64,000 nucleotides of DNA from Williamsia deligens (GTDB lineage: Bacteria > Actinomycetota > Actinomycetes > Mycobacteriales > Mycobacteriaceae), in the NCBI RefSeq assembly GCF_024171765.1, contig NZ_JAMTCI010000001.1, forward strand, positions 1,031,137 through 1,095,136, in the 5' to 3' direction. Numbering within the stretch: the first letter of the stretch is position 1; each line of letters begins with the position of its first letter. Below the pieces are notes generated by a model. The model was given only the letters and a program-made list of their open reading frames with translations, searched no databases and was not told the DNA's origin. This document shows, one piece after another, positions 1-8,611 of this stretch. The translations under genes and the position numbers were made by a program.

Positions 1-1
1 G

Positions 2-934
2 GCGGATGTCGTCGCGTTCGACGCCGCCGAGGTGGTCGCCGACCTGACCGACCGCGGTCTGCTGCGACGCCGCGCCGCGGGCTGGTACCCGGCCGCCGGG
101 CTCGACCCGCACGGCGACGTCGACATCCGCGGGGGGATCGGCGGACAGGTGATGATCGTCGACACCACCACCTCGCAGCTGCTCGGCACCGTCGACACCG
201 GGCGGGCGATGTCGACGGTGCACGCCGGTGCCGTCCACCTGCACCAGGGGCGCACCTTCGTCGTCGACGAACTCGACCTGACCGACGGCCTGGCGCTGTG
301 TCACCCCGAGGAACCGGACTGGACGACGTCGGCGCGGGAGACGACGTCCATGGACATCACCGCCGTCCTCGAGTCCGTCGACGCGGGTGAGCTGCAGATC
401 GCGTTCGTCGAGGTCGACGTCACGCACCAGGTGGTGGGGTATCTCCGGACCCTGGTGTCGGGTGAGGTGCTCGACGTCGTCGAACTCGACATGCCTCCGC
501 AGACGCTGCACACGCGGTCGGTGATGTACACCCTCACGCCCGAGGCGCTCGAGGGCGCCGGGGTGACCGCATCGGCCTTCCCCGGTGCGCTGCATGCCGC
601 CGAGCACGCGGCCATCGGACTGCTCCCCCTCATCGCGACCTGCGACCGGTGGGACATCGGCGGCCTGTCGACCAACCTGCACCCGGACACCGGCCTGCCC
701 ACCGTGTTCGTCTACGACGGCTACCCCGGTGGCGCGGGGTTCGGTGAGCGTGGTTTCCGCGCGTTCCGCACCTGGATCCGCGCCACGCTCGACGCGGTCA
801 CCGCCTGTCGGTGTGAGTCGGGCTGTCCGTCGTGTGTGCAGTCGCCCAAGTGCGGCAACGGGAACGAGCCACTGGACAAGGCGGGGGCGATCGCGGTGCT
901 CACGCTGGTGCTCGCCCACGCCGGCGACGACTGA
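2..934 (+). CDS. DEAD/DEAH helicase, C-terminal DUF1998 part (5' truncated)
   Basis: This is the C-terminal ~310 residues of a superfamily-2 helicase; the frame is open to the window edge, so the ATPase domains lie upstream. The end carries a cysteine cluster (CRCESGC, then PSC and a CGNG segment), which matches the zinc-binding DUF1998 module. Known relatives are the B. subtilis MrfA/YprA repair helicase, whose conserved cysteines are needed for function, and M. tuberculosis Rv3649, which sits beside the same Tad locus. The role is inferred to be ATP-dependent DNA repair or remodelling. The cysteines are intact. The next gene is convergent, 15 bases after the stop. Confidence 0.85.
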   Translation, partial: ADVVAFDAAEVVADLTDRGLLRRRAAGWYPAAGLDPHGDVDIRGGIGGQVMIVDTTTSQLLGTVDTGRAMSTVHAGAVHLHQGRTFVVDELDLTDGLALCHPEEPDWTTSARETTSMDITAVLESVDAGELQIAFVEVDVTHQVVGYLRTLVSGEVLDVVELDMPPQTLHTRSVMYTLTPEALEGAGVTASAFPGALHAAEHAAIGLLPLIATCDRWDIGGLSTNLHPDTGLPTVFVYDGYPGGAGFGERGFRAFRTWIRATLDAVTACRCESGCPSCVQSPKCGNGNEPLDKAGAIAVLTLVLAHAGDD

Positions 935-949
935 CCGACAGCCCGACCC

Positions 950-1333
950 CTACGGTGGGTCGTCCCCGGCGGGACCTGCGCGCGCCCGCGCCCGGGCGAC
1001 ACGGTCCCCGAACGGCCCCAGCGCCACCGCGACGTCAGCGGTCACCGTCACCTCCGTCCCGTCGACCACACACTCCGACACCGTCAGATGATTCGCCGCC
1101 GCGACCGTCCGCGCGGCGGAACACGGGTCGGGTTCGGCGAGGATCGCGCGACCGGCACCCGCGAGGGCGGCGAGATCGGCGCCGCTCTGGGCACGATGCC
1201 GGGCCACCACCGCCGCCCCCACGAACACGATCGTCACGGTCAGCCCGACGACTGCGGCGACGACGAATGCGCCCAGCACGGTGGCGAATCCGCGATCGTC
1301 GGCGACCGACCCCGGCCCGTCCCGTGACCTCAT
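950..1333 (-). CDS. TadE/G-like pilus-assembly protein (Rv3654c type)
   Basis: A 127-residue protein with one N-terminal membrane segment (about residues 15-42) preceded by DDRGFATVLGAF, the motif typical of TadE/TadG-like pseudopilins in actinobacteria. The rest is a small exported Ala/Val-rich domain. It matches the TadE-like family found between a helicase and a secretion locus. Its start overlaps the stop of the preceding TadE-like gene by four bases, so the two are translationally coupled. It is probably a minor pilin or assembly factor of the Flp/Tad pilus. The specific role is unknown. Confidence 0.75.
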   Translation of the reverse strand: MRSRDGPGSVADDRGFATVLGAFVVAAVVGLTVTIVFVGAAVVARHRAQSGADLAALAGAGRAILAEPDPCSAARTVAAANHLTVSECVVDGTEVTVTADVAVALGPFGDRVARARARAGPAGDDPP

Positions 1334-1740
1334 CCGTCCGCGCCCTGCGGTTCGCGGGCGGCGACAGCCGTCGCACCCAGTTCCACACCGGGCAGCACCG
1401 GCGAGCGGACCCTCACCCGGGCGGTGACGCTGTCGGAGTCGATCGCGATCGAGATGTCGGCCCCGGCCGGGGCGACCGACCGGCCGCGCGCGAGGGCCGA
1501 ATCGTCATCGGCCGCGGCGAGTCGCGCGACCTCCCGGGCGGCGTCGACGCTGCGGACATGGGTCGCGACCCCCAGGACGGCCCCGACGCCGAGGACCACC
1601 ACCGCGACGATCGCCGCGATCGCGAACGCGGCCTCCACGGTGACCATCCCGCGTTCGTCGCCGACCAGTCGCATACGCCGGCGCCGACGTGTCCCATCCC
1701 CCATGTCCATCAGACGCGGCGGCGTCCGATCCGGTTCCAC
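1330..1740 (-). CDS. TadE-like protein (Rv3655c type)
   Basis: A 136-residue protein with a basic N-terminus, the processing-like motif DERGMVTVEAAFA (about residues 28-40) and one membrane helix of about 22 residues. This is the classical TadE signature, in which a glutamate follows the cleavage site. A soluble C-terminal domain of about 75 residues follows. It is coupled by ATGA overlap to the next TadE-like gene. It lies only 7 bases after the diguanylate cyclase gene, so all three may be one transcript. Start alternatives: the ATG just before LMDMGDG or one three residues further in; the longest is given. Confidence 0.75.
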   Translation of the reverse strand: MEPDRTPPRLMDMGDGTRRRRRMRLVGDERGMVTVEAAFAIAAIVAVVVLGVGAVLGVATHVRSVDAAREVARLAAADDDSALARGRSVAPAGADISIAIDSDSVTARVRVRSPVLPGVELGATAVAAREPQGADG

Positions 1741-1747
1741 CGTCGGG

Positions 1748-2968
1748 TCAGACGGACCCGACGTCGACGGTCAGGGCGCGGTCACCACCACGTTGTTTCG
1801 CCTCGTACATCACCGTGTCCGCGGTGCGCAGCGCCGGCCGGACCACCCCGATCCCCGCCTCCCGCACGGCCGCGGCGCCGACGATGGCGGCGCCCACGCT
1901 GACCGTGCAACCAGGGTCGCGGATCGCGCGGATACGGGCGGGCACAGCGGCGATCCGCCGACGCAGGTCCTCCGGCGGGCCCGCGATGTGCGCGGTGAAC
2001 TCCTCACCGCCGGTCCGAGCGCACACGCCGTCCCCCACCGCGTCGACGAAGGCCGCGGCGAGTCGACGCAGTGTCTCGTCGCCGACGTCGTGGCCGAAGG
2101 TGTCGTTGATGCGTTTGAAGTCGTCGACGTCGATGACCATCACCGCGACCGCGTGTCCGTCCGCCGCGGCATGTGACCACAGCGGTTCCACCGACACGTC
2201 CGCCCCGCGGCGGTTCAACAGACCCGTCAACGGGTCGCGAATGGCCTGTCGGGAATCGGCCGACAGCGTGGACCAGGCGAAATGCGCCACCGCAGGGATC
2301 CCGTCGACCGCGGCGACGAGCACGATGGTGCCGGCGACGATGGCCTGGTCGTCGAAGCTCCCCGCCGCGTGCAGGCGGGCCACCGTCACCGCGATCACGG
2401 CGGTCGCGAACGCCAGGTGCGCCAACAACCAGCGCGAACTCACCATGAACGTGCACAACGCGCCGTTGACCACGAAGAACACACACGCGTACGCGCTGAC
2501 GATCGGCGAGTACAGGAGCAACACCGAGGCCAGTCCGAGGTCGGCGAAGATGCCGAACCCGACGATGCAGGGGCGCGCATGCCGGATGAGGAAGTCGCGG
2601 GGCACCGCGGCGATCAGCAGGACGACTGCGACCTGCACGACGAACACGAGGATCGTCCACACCACGCCCGCCCGGGTCGGAGGACCTTCCTCGCTGCTCA
2701 GGAGCGTCATCGCGCAGATCGCGAGGAGCGCGGTGTTGCCCGCGAGGATCACGCGCATCGGGTTGTACAGCGGTCGCAACGAGTGGTGCTCGATGACGTA
2801 CGCGTAGTCGAAGTCGCCTGTCAGCCACCGCCACAGCAGGGCACGGAACGAGGGCTTCGGGGTGGGCCCGGGCATGGGGCCATCGACGTTCGTCAGGGGG
2901 TCCACGCGTACCCCCCGTTCGAACTCGGTCTCGGCGGACCGCGGTGGTGCGGTCATCGCGGGATTCAT
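1748..2968 (-). CDS. Membrane-bound diguanylate cyclase (GGDEF)
   Basis: A 406-residue protein. An N-terminal part of about 230 residues holds roughly six hydrophobic segments and acts as a membrane sensor of unknown ligand. A C-terminal GGDEF domain follows, with the start motif DPLTGLLNRRG, the metal-binding VIDVDDFKRIND and an intact active-site loop TGGEEF, so it should make cyclic di-GMP. I see no RxxD inhibitory site before the loop, so product inhibition at the I-site is unlikely. Three in-frame ATGs cluster at the start (2980, 2968, 2956); 2968 is chosen because GGGAG lies just upstream. It is divergent from the glycosyltransferase gene and sits inside the Tad locus, which suggests but does not prove a link to surface attachment. 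Confidence 0.85.
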   Translation of the reverse strand: MNPAMTAPPRSAETEFERGVRVDPLTNVDGPMPGPTPKPSFRALLWRWLTGDFDYAYVIEHHSLRPLYNPMRVILAGNTALLAICAMTLLSSEEGPPTRAGVVWTILVFVVQVAVVLLIAAVPRDFLIRHARPCIVGFGIFADLGLASVLLLYSPIVSAYACVFFVVNGALCTFMVSSRWLLAHLAFATAVIAVTVARLHAAGSFDDQAIVAGTIVLVAAVDGIPAVAHFAWSTLSADSRQAIRDPLTGLLNRRGADVSVEPLWSHAAADGHAVAVMVIDVDDFKRINDTFGHDVGDETLRRLAAAFVDAVGDGVCARTGGEEFTAHIAGPPEDLRRRIAAVPARIRAIRDPGCTVSVGAAIVGAAAVREAGIGVVRPALRTADTVMYEAKQRGGDRALTVDVGSV

Positions 2969-3059
2969 CGTCTCCCGCATCGAGGTGGTTACGGGTCGGA
3001 TTCTGTGGAGCCGCCCACGCCGACCCGCACGGCTCGGGGTGCAGTGCTTTACTCCCCGT

Positions 3060-3884
3060 GTGACCAGCAGCCCCGGGCCCCGCGGCGGGCCGACCGAACC
3101 CGCGGTGGCGGTCATCGTCCCCGCCCACAACGAGGAACGCCTGATCACCGACACGCTGCGCGCCCTCGACAGGCAGTCCTTCGACGACGTCGTCCACCGG
3201 GACGTCCTGCGCGGGTACCGGGTGATCGTCGTGGACAACGCGAGCACGGACTCGACCGCCCAGGTCGTCGCGGACTTCATCGACCGCGGCACCTCGGTGC
3301 CCATGGAACTGGTGAGCGAACCGGAGAAGGGCACCGGGTGCGCCGCGGACACCGGCGCACGCCGCGCGATCGAACTGGGTGCGGCGTTCATCGCCCGCAC
3401 CGACGCCGACACCCTGCCCGCACCGGACTGGCTCGCGCGGATCGTCGCGCCCCTGCTGCACGGGTACCGCCTGGTCGGCGGCCGGGTGCAGGCGCGCTCG
3501 GACGGCGGGAGCTCCGCGACGGTGTTCAACGCGGTGGGCCGGCTCTGGCGTGTCGGTCACGCCGTCGAGTGGGCGCGGACGCTGCGAGCGGCCCCCCACG
3601 AGCGGCGCAGCTTCGCCGTGGTCGGCAACAACATGGCGATCGACGCCGAGATGTACGAGGAATCCGGCGGATTCCCCCGGACCCGTATCGAGGACGCGCA
3701 CGAGGACGAGGTGCTGCACCAGCGCGTCCGCGGCATCGTCGGGGCCGACGGGATCGCGCTCGCGACGAACGCCGTCGTGCGCACGTCGCTGCGCCGGCTC
3801 GACGAGTACGGCACCCGCGACTTCGTGACCTGGTACAGCTCCGACGACCGGGGTCGACCCGACCGCGACGCCGACATCCGCTGA
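3060..3884 (+). CDS. Family-2 glycosyltransferase (paralog A)
   Basis: A 274-residue GT-A fold glycosyltransferase. The nucleotide-binding start AVAVIVPAHNEE, the VVDNASTDST segment and the metal-binding DAD in ARTDADTLP are all present, with an ED pair later (EDAHEDE) as the likely catalytic base region. There is no membrane helix. The start is GTG at 3060, after which the GT2 fold begins within 20 residues; the open frame runs further upstream, but it overlaps the divergent cyclase start and lacks family character. It is closely similar along its whole length to the next gene, including the final DADIR/KVDIR. Sugar donor and acceptor are unknown; a cell-envelope glycan or pilus glycosylation role is only inferred from position. 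Confidence 0.8.
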   Translation: MTSSPGPRGGPTEPAVAVIVPAHNEERLITDTLRALDRQSFDDVVHRDVLRGYRVIVVDNASTDSTAQVVADFIDRGTSVPMELVSEPEKGTGCAADTGARRAIELGAAFIARTDADTLPAPDWLARIVAPLLHGYRLVGGRVQARSDGGSSATVFNAVGRLWRVGHAVEWARTLRAAPHERRSFAVVGNNMAIDAEMYEESGGFPRTRIEDAHEDEVLHQRVRGIVGADGIALATNAVVRTSLRRLDEYGTRDFVTWYSSDDRGRPDRDADIR

Positions 3885-3931
3885 GCTGCACAGACTCTGC
3901 AGGGCGGTCGGATCCATGTTGTACTGAAGTA

Positions 3932-4732
3932 ATGACTAGCGATCAGTCGCCGGTGGCCGTGATCGTTGCCGCGTTCAACGAGGAGAAATACATCCTCGAC
4001 ACGCTGCGGGCGATCGACGCCCAGCGCTTCGACACGGTGCTCGCCCGTCGGGTGTTCGACGGGTTCCGGGTCATCGTCGTCGACAACAACAGCACCGACC
4101 GCACCGCGGAGATCGTGCGAGCCCACATCGCGAGCGGTCCGCGTTTCCCGGTCGAGCTGATCTCGGAGACCGAGAAGGGCTGCGGCTTCGCCGTCGACAC
4201 CGCGACGCGCTACGCCATCGCCACCGGTGCGAAGTTCATCGCCCGCACCGACGCCGACTCCCTCCCCGAGCCGGCGTGGCTGTCGGAGATCCTGCGGCCG
4301 CTGTACGACGGCAAGCGGCTCGTCGGCGGGCGGCTGCGCGCGCGCGAGGACGAGGGCGCCGTGAACGTCGTCTTCAACATCATCGGCAACGGGTGGCGGC
4401 TCGGACACCTGCTCGAGTGGTACAAGACCCGTAAGGAGCCCGACGCCCACCGCCGCAGCTTCGCCATCTGCGGGCCGAACATGGCCTTCGACGCCGACAT
4501 ATACGAACGCAGCGGCGGTTTCCCGCGCGCCTCCATGGACGACACCGACGAGGACCTGGTGTTCCACCGCCGCGTCCGTGCGCTGATCGGGGCCGACGGG
4601 ATCGCGTTGGCGCAGAAGGCCGTCGTGCGGATCTCCCTGCGACGCCTCCACGAGGTGGGCCTGAGGGACTTCGTCGCCTGGTACGGCGAGAAGGAACGCG
4701 ACACCACGGGCAAGAAGGTCGACATCCGTTAA
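3932..4732 (+). CDS. Family-2 glycosyltransferase (paralog B)
   Basis: A 266-residue GT2 enzyme starting at ATG 3932 (MTSDQSPVAVIVAAFNEEKY). It shares the layout of the upstream gene block for block: VIVVDNNSTDRT, ARTDADSLPEPAW with the metal-binding DAD, VGGR, FAICGPNMAFDADIY, the acidic DDTDEDLVFHRRVR and the terminal DIR. This indicates tandem duplication followed by divergence. It is 47 bases downstream of paralog A on the same strand and probably co-transcribed with it. There is no signal peptide, so it acts in the cytosol or at the inner membrane face. Substrate unknown. Confidence 0.8.
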   Translation: MTSDQSPVAVIVAAFNEEKYILDTLRAIDAQRFDTVLARRVFDGFRVIVVDNNSTDRTAEIVRAHIASGPRFPVELISETEKGCGFAVDTATRYAIATGAKFIARTDADSLPEPAWLSEILRPLYDGKRLVGGRLRAREDEGAVNVVFNIIGNGWRLGHLLEWYKTRKEPDAHRRSFAICGPNMAFDADIYERSGGFPRASMDDTDEDLVFHRRVRALIGADGIALAQKAVVRISLRRLHEVGLRDFVAWYGEKERDTTGKKVDIR

Positions 4733-4777
4733 CCGTCGAGTCGCGCACCGGACCGATGTCTGCCACTGTCGTCCGGT

Positions 4778-5653
4778 ATGCCGCACGATCGGGTCGCCGT
4801 CGTCATCCCTGCACACGACGCCGCCGGTCTGCTGCGGGACTGTCTCGAATCCGTGATCGGCCAGCTCCTCCCGGACGATGAGCTGGTGGTCGTCGACGAC
4901 CGGTCCACCGACGCCACACTGTCGGTGTGCGCTGAGGTCGGGGTCCGAGTGGTGCCCAACACCCATGCGCCCGGGCCGTACGGAGCCAGGAACTGCGGGG
5001 TCGGGGCGACCGACGCGGAACTGCTGGTGTTCTTCGACAGTCGCTGTCGGGCGCGTCCCGGCTGGCTCGACCATCACCGACGCGCGCTGGCGGCCGGTTC
5101 CGACCCGGTCATCACCTACTCGGACGTCGCTGTTCGGCCCGGTGGATCGCCCGCGGGTGCGATCGCAGCGCACATGAACCCGTTCGGCACGGCCACTTAC
5201 CGCGGACTCGGCTTCTTCCCGGCCTGCAATCTCGGTGTGTCGCGGCGACTCTGGGCGTCCGTCGGGGGTTTTCCGGAGGTGCGCAGCGGTGGCGACGAGA
5301 CACTGTGCCGGCGCGCCGTCGTCGCGGGGGCGCGGCTCGACGGGGATTCGACGACCCGGGTGGACTGGACCCCGCGAGAGCGATTCGGCGACCTGCTGTC
5401 GCAATATCACCGCTACGGCAGGAGTTCCTACGACCCGTCCGCGGCGTCCCCGCTGGGCTTCGCGGCCCGTCGGCTGCCGCTGCTGCCGATCCGTGCGCTC
5501 GGGACGTTCGTCGGCCCCCTGTCACGCAGATCTCGGTTCTCGGCGCGCATGGGCGCGGCCGCGGTGCAGGCGGGTTTCGAGGTGGGCGGCCTGCGCGCGG
5601 CGGCCGCCGCCCTTCGCAGCCGCACCGCTGTCCCCGCCGCCGCCGGCCCCTGA
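4778..5653 (+). CDS. Family-2 glycosyltransferase (third, distinct)
   Basis: A 291-residue GT2 protein with the nucleotide-binding N-terminus VAVVIPAHDAAGLL, VVVDDRSTDAT and a probable metal site FFDSRCRARP, where DSR replaces the usual DxD. It also has GGDETLCRR as the likely catalytic acidic motif. It is not a simple third copy of the two upstream enzymes: it lacks their terminal DIR and their KG motif. It follows paralog B by 45 bases on the same strand and ends before a strong hairpin. The three genes look like one transcription unit for a surface glycan or glycoprotein; this is inference from family and context. Confidence 0.78.
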   Translation: MPHDRVAVVIPAHDAAGLLRDCLESVIGQLLPDDELVVVDDRSTDATLSVCAEVGVRVVPNTHAPGPYGARNCGVGATDAELLVFFDSRCRARPGWLDHHRRALAAGSDPVITYSDVAVRPGGSPAGAIAAHMNPFGTATYRGLGFFPACNLGVSRRLWASVGGFPEVRSGGDETLCRRAVVAGARLDGDSTTRVDWTPRERFGDLLSQYHRYGRSSYDPSAASPLGFAARRLPLLPIRALGTFVGPLSRRSRFSARMGAAAVQAGFEVGGLRAAAAALRSRTAVPAAAGP

Positions 5654-5655
5654 TC

Positions 5656-5687
5656 CCCGCGACGGCCCGACGTCGGACCGTCGCGGG
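5656..5687. terminator. Bidirectional hairpin between glycosyltransferase and pilin genes
   Basis: A perfect 10-bp stem (CCCGCGACGG / CCGTCGCGGG) with a 12-base loop that is itself partly palindromic. It lies in the 57-base gap between two convergent transcription units. No U-tract follows, as is common in high-GC actinobacteria. It probably terminates both the glycosyltransferase unit and the Tad operon. Confidence 0.6.
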
Positions 5688-5710
5688 AGTGGCTCAGAAC
5701 CGTCCCAACC

Positions 5711-5917
5711 TCAGCCGACCGAGGTGTTCAGCGCCTTGGTCACGATCCCCGTCAGCGCGGACACGATGTTGTCGCCGGTCACGACCGTGTAGAGGATCGC
5801 CCCGAACGCCGCCGCCGCGATCGTGCCGATGGCGTACTCCGCCGTGGACATGCCGTCGTCGGCGGCGGCCGCCTCCATCACCCGCACCTGCGCGCGTTCG
5901 ATCCACCTGTGTTGCAT
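5711..5917 (-). CDS. Flp-type major pilin (DUF4244)
   Basis: A 68-residue prepilin. After a charged leader comes a class-III cleavage motif: DDG followed by MSTAEYAIG, with cleavage expected after the glycine and the conserved glutamate at position +5. One hydrophobic helix (AAAAFGAILYTVV region) polymerises in pili of this type. Start ATG 5917 has the ribosome site GGGAGA five bases upstream. It is the last gene of the cpaE-tadA-tadB-tadC run, 59 bases after tadC, equivalent to Rv3656c. It should form the fibre of a Flp/Tad pilus; a prepilin peptidase is not in this window. Confidence 0.85.
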   Translation of the reverse strand: MQHRWIERAQVRVMEAAAADDGMSTAEYAIGTIAAAAFGAILYTVVTGDNIVSALTGIVTKALNTSVG

Positions 5918-5976
5918 GATCTCTCCCTTCACCCCGACCGGCGGACCATCCACCGTTCGCATCTGCGGCGGGCGTG

Positions 5977-6573
5977 TCACAACACCCCGCCGCCGAGCAC
6001 CGTCCCGGCCAGTCCGACCACCACGGGCACGATGCCCAGGCACACGAACGCCGGGAGGAAACAGAGACCGAGCGGCCCCGAGACGGCGACCCCGGCCCGC
6101 TCCGCCGCGGCAGCGGCGGCGTCCTGCGCCGACTCCCGTTGTGACCGGGCCAGTTCCGCCAGACCGTGCACTGGCGAGGACCCCGCGCGCGCCGACCGAC
6201 GGGCCATGGCGCACAACGACACCGCGGCCGGCGCGGCGTCGGGCGACGGTTCCCACGCCTGCACCGGGTCCGCGCCGAGAGCCAGCAGCTCGGCGGCGCG
6301 ACGCAGGGTGTCCGCCAGCTCGGGTGGAGCGGTGTCCGCCACCACGGCTGCGGCGGTCGACACTGGCATCCCGGAGCGCAGACACACCCCGAACAGGTCG
6401 TACCCGGCGGCGACCGCGAACGGATCGGTGCGGGCACGGGCGACCCCCAGCCACCGCGGCGAGCGATCCCGCGGCGGCGGCGGCGCGACACGCCACAGGA
6501 CCCACCCGCTCGGGGGTGCGACGATCACGGCCATCGCCGCCGCGACGGCTGCCGGTACCCACCACCCGCTCAC
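5977..6573 (-). CDS. TadC-like pilus assembly membrane protein
   Basis: A 198-residue type II secretion F-domain protein with an N-terminal membrane segment, a cytosolic helical region and a C-terminal hydrophobic hairpin (LGLCFLPAFVCLGIVPVVVG). It corresponds to Rv3657c and acts with TadB as the inner-membrane platform on which the TadA ATPase works. The start is GTG at 6573, chosen because it overlaps the TadB stop in a GTGA junction, like its neighbours. It is short compared with proteobacterial TadC (about 300 residues) but normal for this actinobacterial type. Confidence 0.8.
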   Translation of the reverse strand: MSGWWVPAAVAAAMAVIVAPPSGWVLWRVAPPPPRDRSPRWLGVARARTDPFAVAAGYDLFGVCLRSGMPVSTAAAVVADTAPPELADTLRRAAELLALGADPVQAWEPSPDAAPAAVSLCAMARRSARAGSSPVHGLAELARSQRESAQDAAAAAAERAGVAVSGPLGLCFLPAFVCLGIVPVVVGLAGTVLGGGVL

Positions 6574-7409
6574 GGCGACAACACCTTCGCGGTGATCCGC
6601 TCGGTCCACCACAGTCCCGTGACCACGAGGACGACACCGACCACCAGCAGGATGCCGCCGAGACCACCCCCGAGGAGGATCGCGACCGGGCCGGCGCCCA
6701 TGGCCTGCCCGAGGCCGATCCCGAGCACCGGCAGTCCCGCCAGCACGATGGCGGTCGCCCGCGCACCCGCCAGGGCGGCACGGGTTCGCTCGGCGAATCG
6801 CCTGCGGGCCACGAGGTCCTCCCGCACCGACTGCAGCAGGTCGGCCATGGGCAGCCCGTGATGGTCGGCGGTCCTCCAGGCCACAGCGATCCGCGACCAT
6901 GTCTGCGATGCGGCGCCGTCGACGGCGTCGAGACCTGCCGCGACGTCGCCACCGAGCTCCGCTCGACCGGCCATCCCGGTGACCACGTCCGCCACCGAGT
7001 CGACCCGGTCGTCCGGGGTCCTGCGATTCACGTCCTCCGCCGCCTGACGGCAGGCGAGAGCCGGGTGCGCGCCGACCGAGAGTTCCGCCACGATGACGGT
7101 CACCGCGTCGAGAACAGCGTCCAGCTCACGGTCCCGCGCGCGGTCCGCTCGGCGAGATCTTCTGCGGCGCACCACGGCCGACGTCGCGACACCCGCAGCG
7201 ATCCCGGCGGACACCCCCACGACGAGCAGCGAGCCGAGAACCACCACCGCACCGCCGACGACCCAGGAGTCGGCCGGGAGGAACCTGCGGAACCCGGCCA
7301 AGCCGTCCACCGGCGCCGGTGTCACCGCGGACAGGCGACGGGTGGGCACCGCGACAGGCCACAGGCACACCACCGCGGCGACCGCGAGGAACACCACCGC
7401 CCCGCTCAC
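6570..7409 (-). CDS. TadB-like pilus assembly membrane protein
   Basis: A 279-residue T2SS-F domain protein. There is an N-terminal helix, a second helix near residues 45-70, a cytosolic stretch with the characteristic helical bundle (ELDAVLDAVTVIVAELSVGAHP) and C-terminal hydrophobic segments ending in a basic tail. It is the platform protein partnered with TadC and equivalent to Rv3658c. GTG start at 7409 overlaps the TadA stop (GTGA), and its own stop overlaps the TadC start, so the whole block is translationally coupled. Confidence 0.8.
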   Translation of the reverse strand: MSGAVVFLAVAAVVCLWPVAVPTRRLSAVTPAPVDGLAGFRRFLPADSWVVGGAVVVLGSLLVVGVSAGIAAGVATSAVVRRRRSRRADRARDRELDAVLDAVTVIVAELSVGAHPALACRQAAEDVNRRTPDDRVDSVADVVTGMAGRAELGGDVAAGLDAVDGAASQTWSRIAVAWRTADHHGLPMADLLQSVREDLVARRRFAERTRAALAGARATAIVLAGLPVLGIGLGQAMGAGPVAILLGGGLGGILLVVGVVLVVTGLWWTERITAKVLSP

Positions 7410-8611
7410 CCGCGGTGTCCCGTCACGTCGTCGCGGATCCGGCCGCTCATCAGCAGACGCAATTCGTCTGCCGCGGCGGTGAACCCGTCGGTGCGGTCCC
7501 ACACGCAGCGGGTCCGCACCCATCCGTCGGGTCCACGGTCCAACAGGCCGATCTGGCTGATGCCCCGTGAACCGTCGGCGCCACGGGCGACGGCGACGAC
7601 CACGTCCACGGCGGCGGCCAGCTGACTGTGGACGGCAGGCCGGTCCATCCCGCCGAGAGCGGCCAGTGCCTCGATGCGGGCCGGCACCTCCTCGATGGAG
7701 TTGGCGTGCAGCGTGCCCGCGCAGCCCTCGTGTCCGGTGTTGAGGGCGGTCAGCAGGTCGACGACCTCCGCGCCCCGGACCTCCCCGACGACGATGCGGT
7801 CCGGCCGCATCCGCAGCGCCTGGCGCACCAGATCACGGACACCCACCGCACCCACGCCCTCCACGTTCGCGGTGCGCGCCACCAGACGCACGACGTGCGG
7901 GTGCGTGGGAGCGAGTTCCACGGCGTCCTCGACGCACAGGATCCGCTCGGCCGGGTCCACCCGGCCCAGCAGCCCGCTGAGCAGCGAGGTCTTCCCTGCC
8001 CCGGTGCCGCCGACCACGAGGAAGGCCAGGCGCGCGGCGACGATGCCGTCGACGAGACCGACGATGTCCGGGGCGATCGCGTCGCGGGCGACCAGCGCGG
8101 CGAAGTCCAGGGTGGCCGGCCGCAGGACACGCAGCGACAGGCAGGTGCCGTCGACGCTGATCGGTGGGATGACCGCGTGCAACCGCACGCTGTACCCACG
8201 CCGTCCGACCGCCCGGAGCTGCCCGTCGACCCACGGAGCGGCGTCGTCGAGGCGGCGCCCCGCGCCGGCGGCGAGGCGCACGGCGAGTCGGCGGACGGCC
8301 GCGTCGTCGTCGAACACGATGTCGGTGAGTCGCAGGCCCGCCCCGCGGTCGACCCAGACCTGGCGTGGTCCGACGACAAGGACGTCGGCGACGTCGGGTT
8401 CGGCGAGGACGTCCTCGAGCAGACCTGCACCCACCAGCTCGGTCTGGAGGAACCGCAGGGCCTCCAGGAGGTCGGTGTCGCCGAGCATCCCACGGGATTC
8501 CGTGCGGATCGCATCCGCCATGACCTGCGGCGTCGGGTCGGCAGCGTCACCGGCCAGTCGCTCGCGGACACGCGTCAACAGCTCCCGCCGCCCATCGGCG
8601 CCGTCGGTCAT
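7406..8611 (-). CDS. tadA: TadA pilus-assembly ATPase
   Basis: A 401-residue secretion ATPase of the VirB11/TadA class. Visible motifs are Walker A GGTGAGKTS, the Asp box (ILCVEDAVEL), Walker B (RIVVGEVRGAE) and the His box (GHEGCAGTLHANS). The N-terminal domain precedes residue 170. It hydrolyses ATP to drive pilin extraction from the membrane and fibre assembly; equivalent to Rv3659c. ATG start at 8611 overlaps the stop of the CpaE-like gene (ATGA). All catalytic motifs are intact, so the pilus locus is probably functional. Confidence 0.9.
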   Translation of the reverse strand: MTDGADGRRELLTRVRERLAGDAADPTPQVMADAIRTESRGMLGDTDLLEALRFLQTELVGAGLLEDVLAEPDVADVLVVGPRQVWVDRGAGLRLTDIVFDDDAAVRRLAVRLAAGAGRRLDDAAPWVDGQLRAVGRRGYSVRLHAVIPPISVDGTCLSLRVLRPATLDFAALVARDAIAPDIVGLVDGIVAARLAFLVVGGTGAGKTSLLSGLLGRVDPAERILCVEDAVELAPTHPHVVRLVARTANVEGVGAVGVRDLVRQALRMRPDRIVVGEVRGAEVVDLLTALNTGHEGCAGTLHANSIEEVPARIEALAALGGMDRPAVHSQLAAAVDVVVAVARGADGSRGISQIGLLDRGPDGWVRTRCVWDRTDGFTAAADELRLLMSGRIRDDVTGHRG

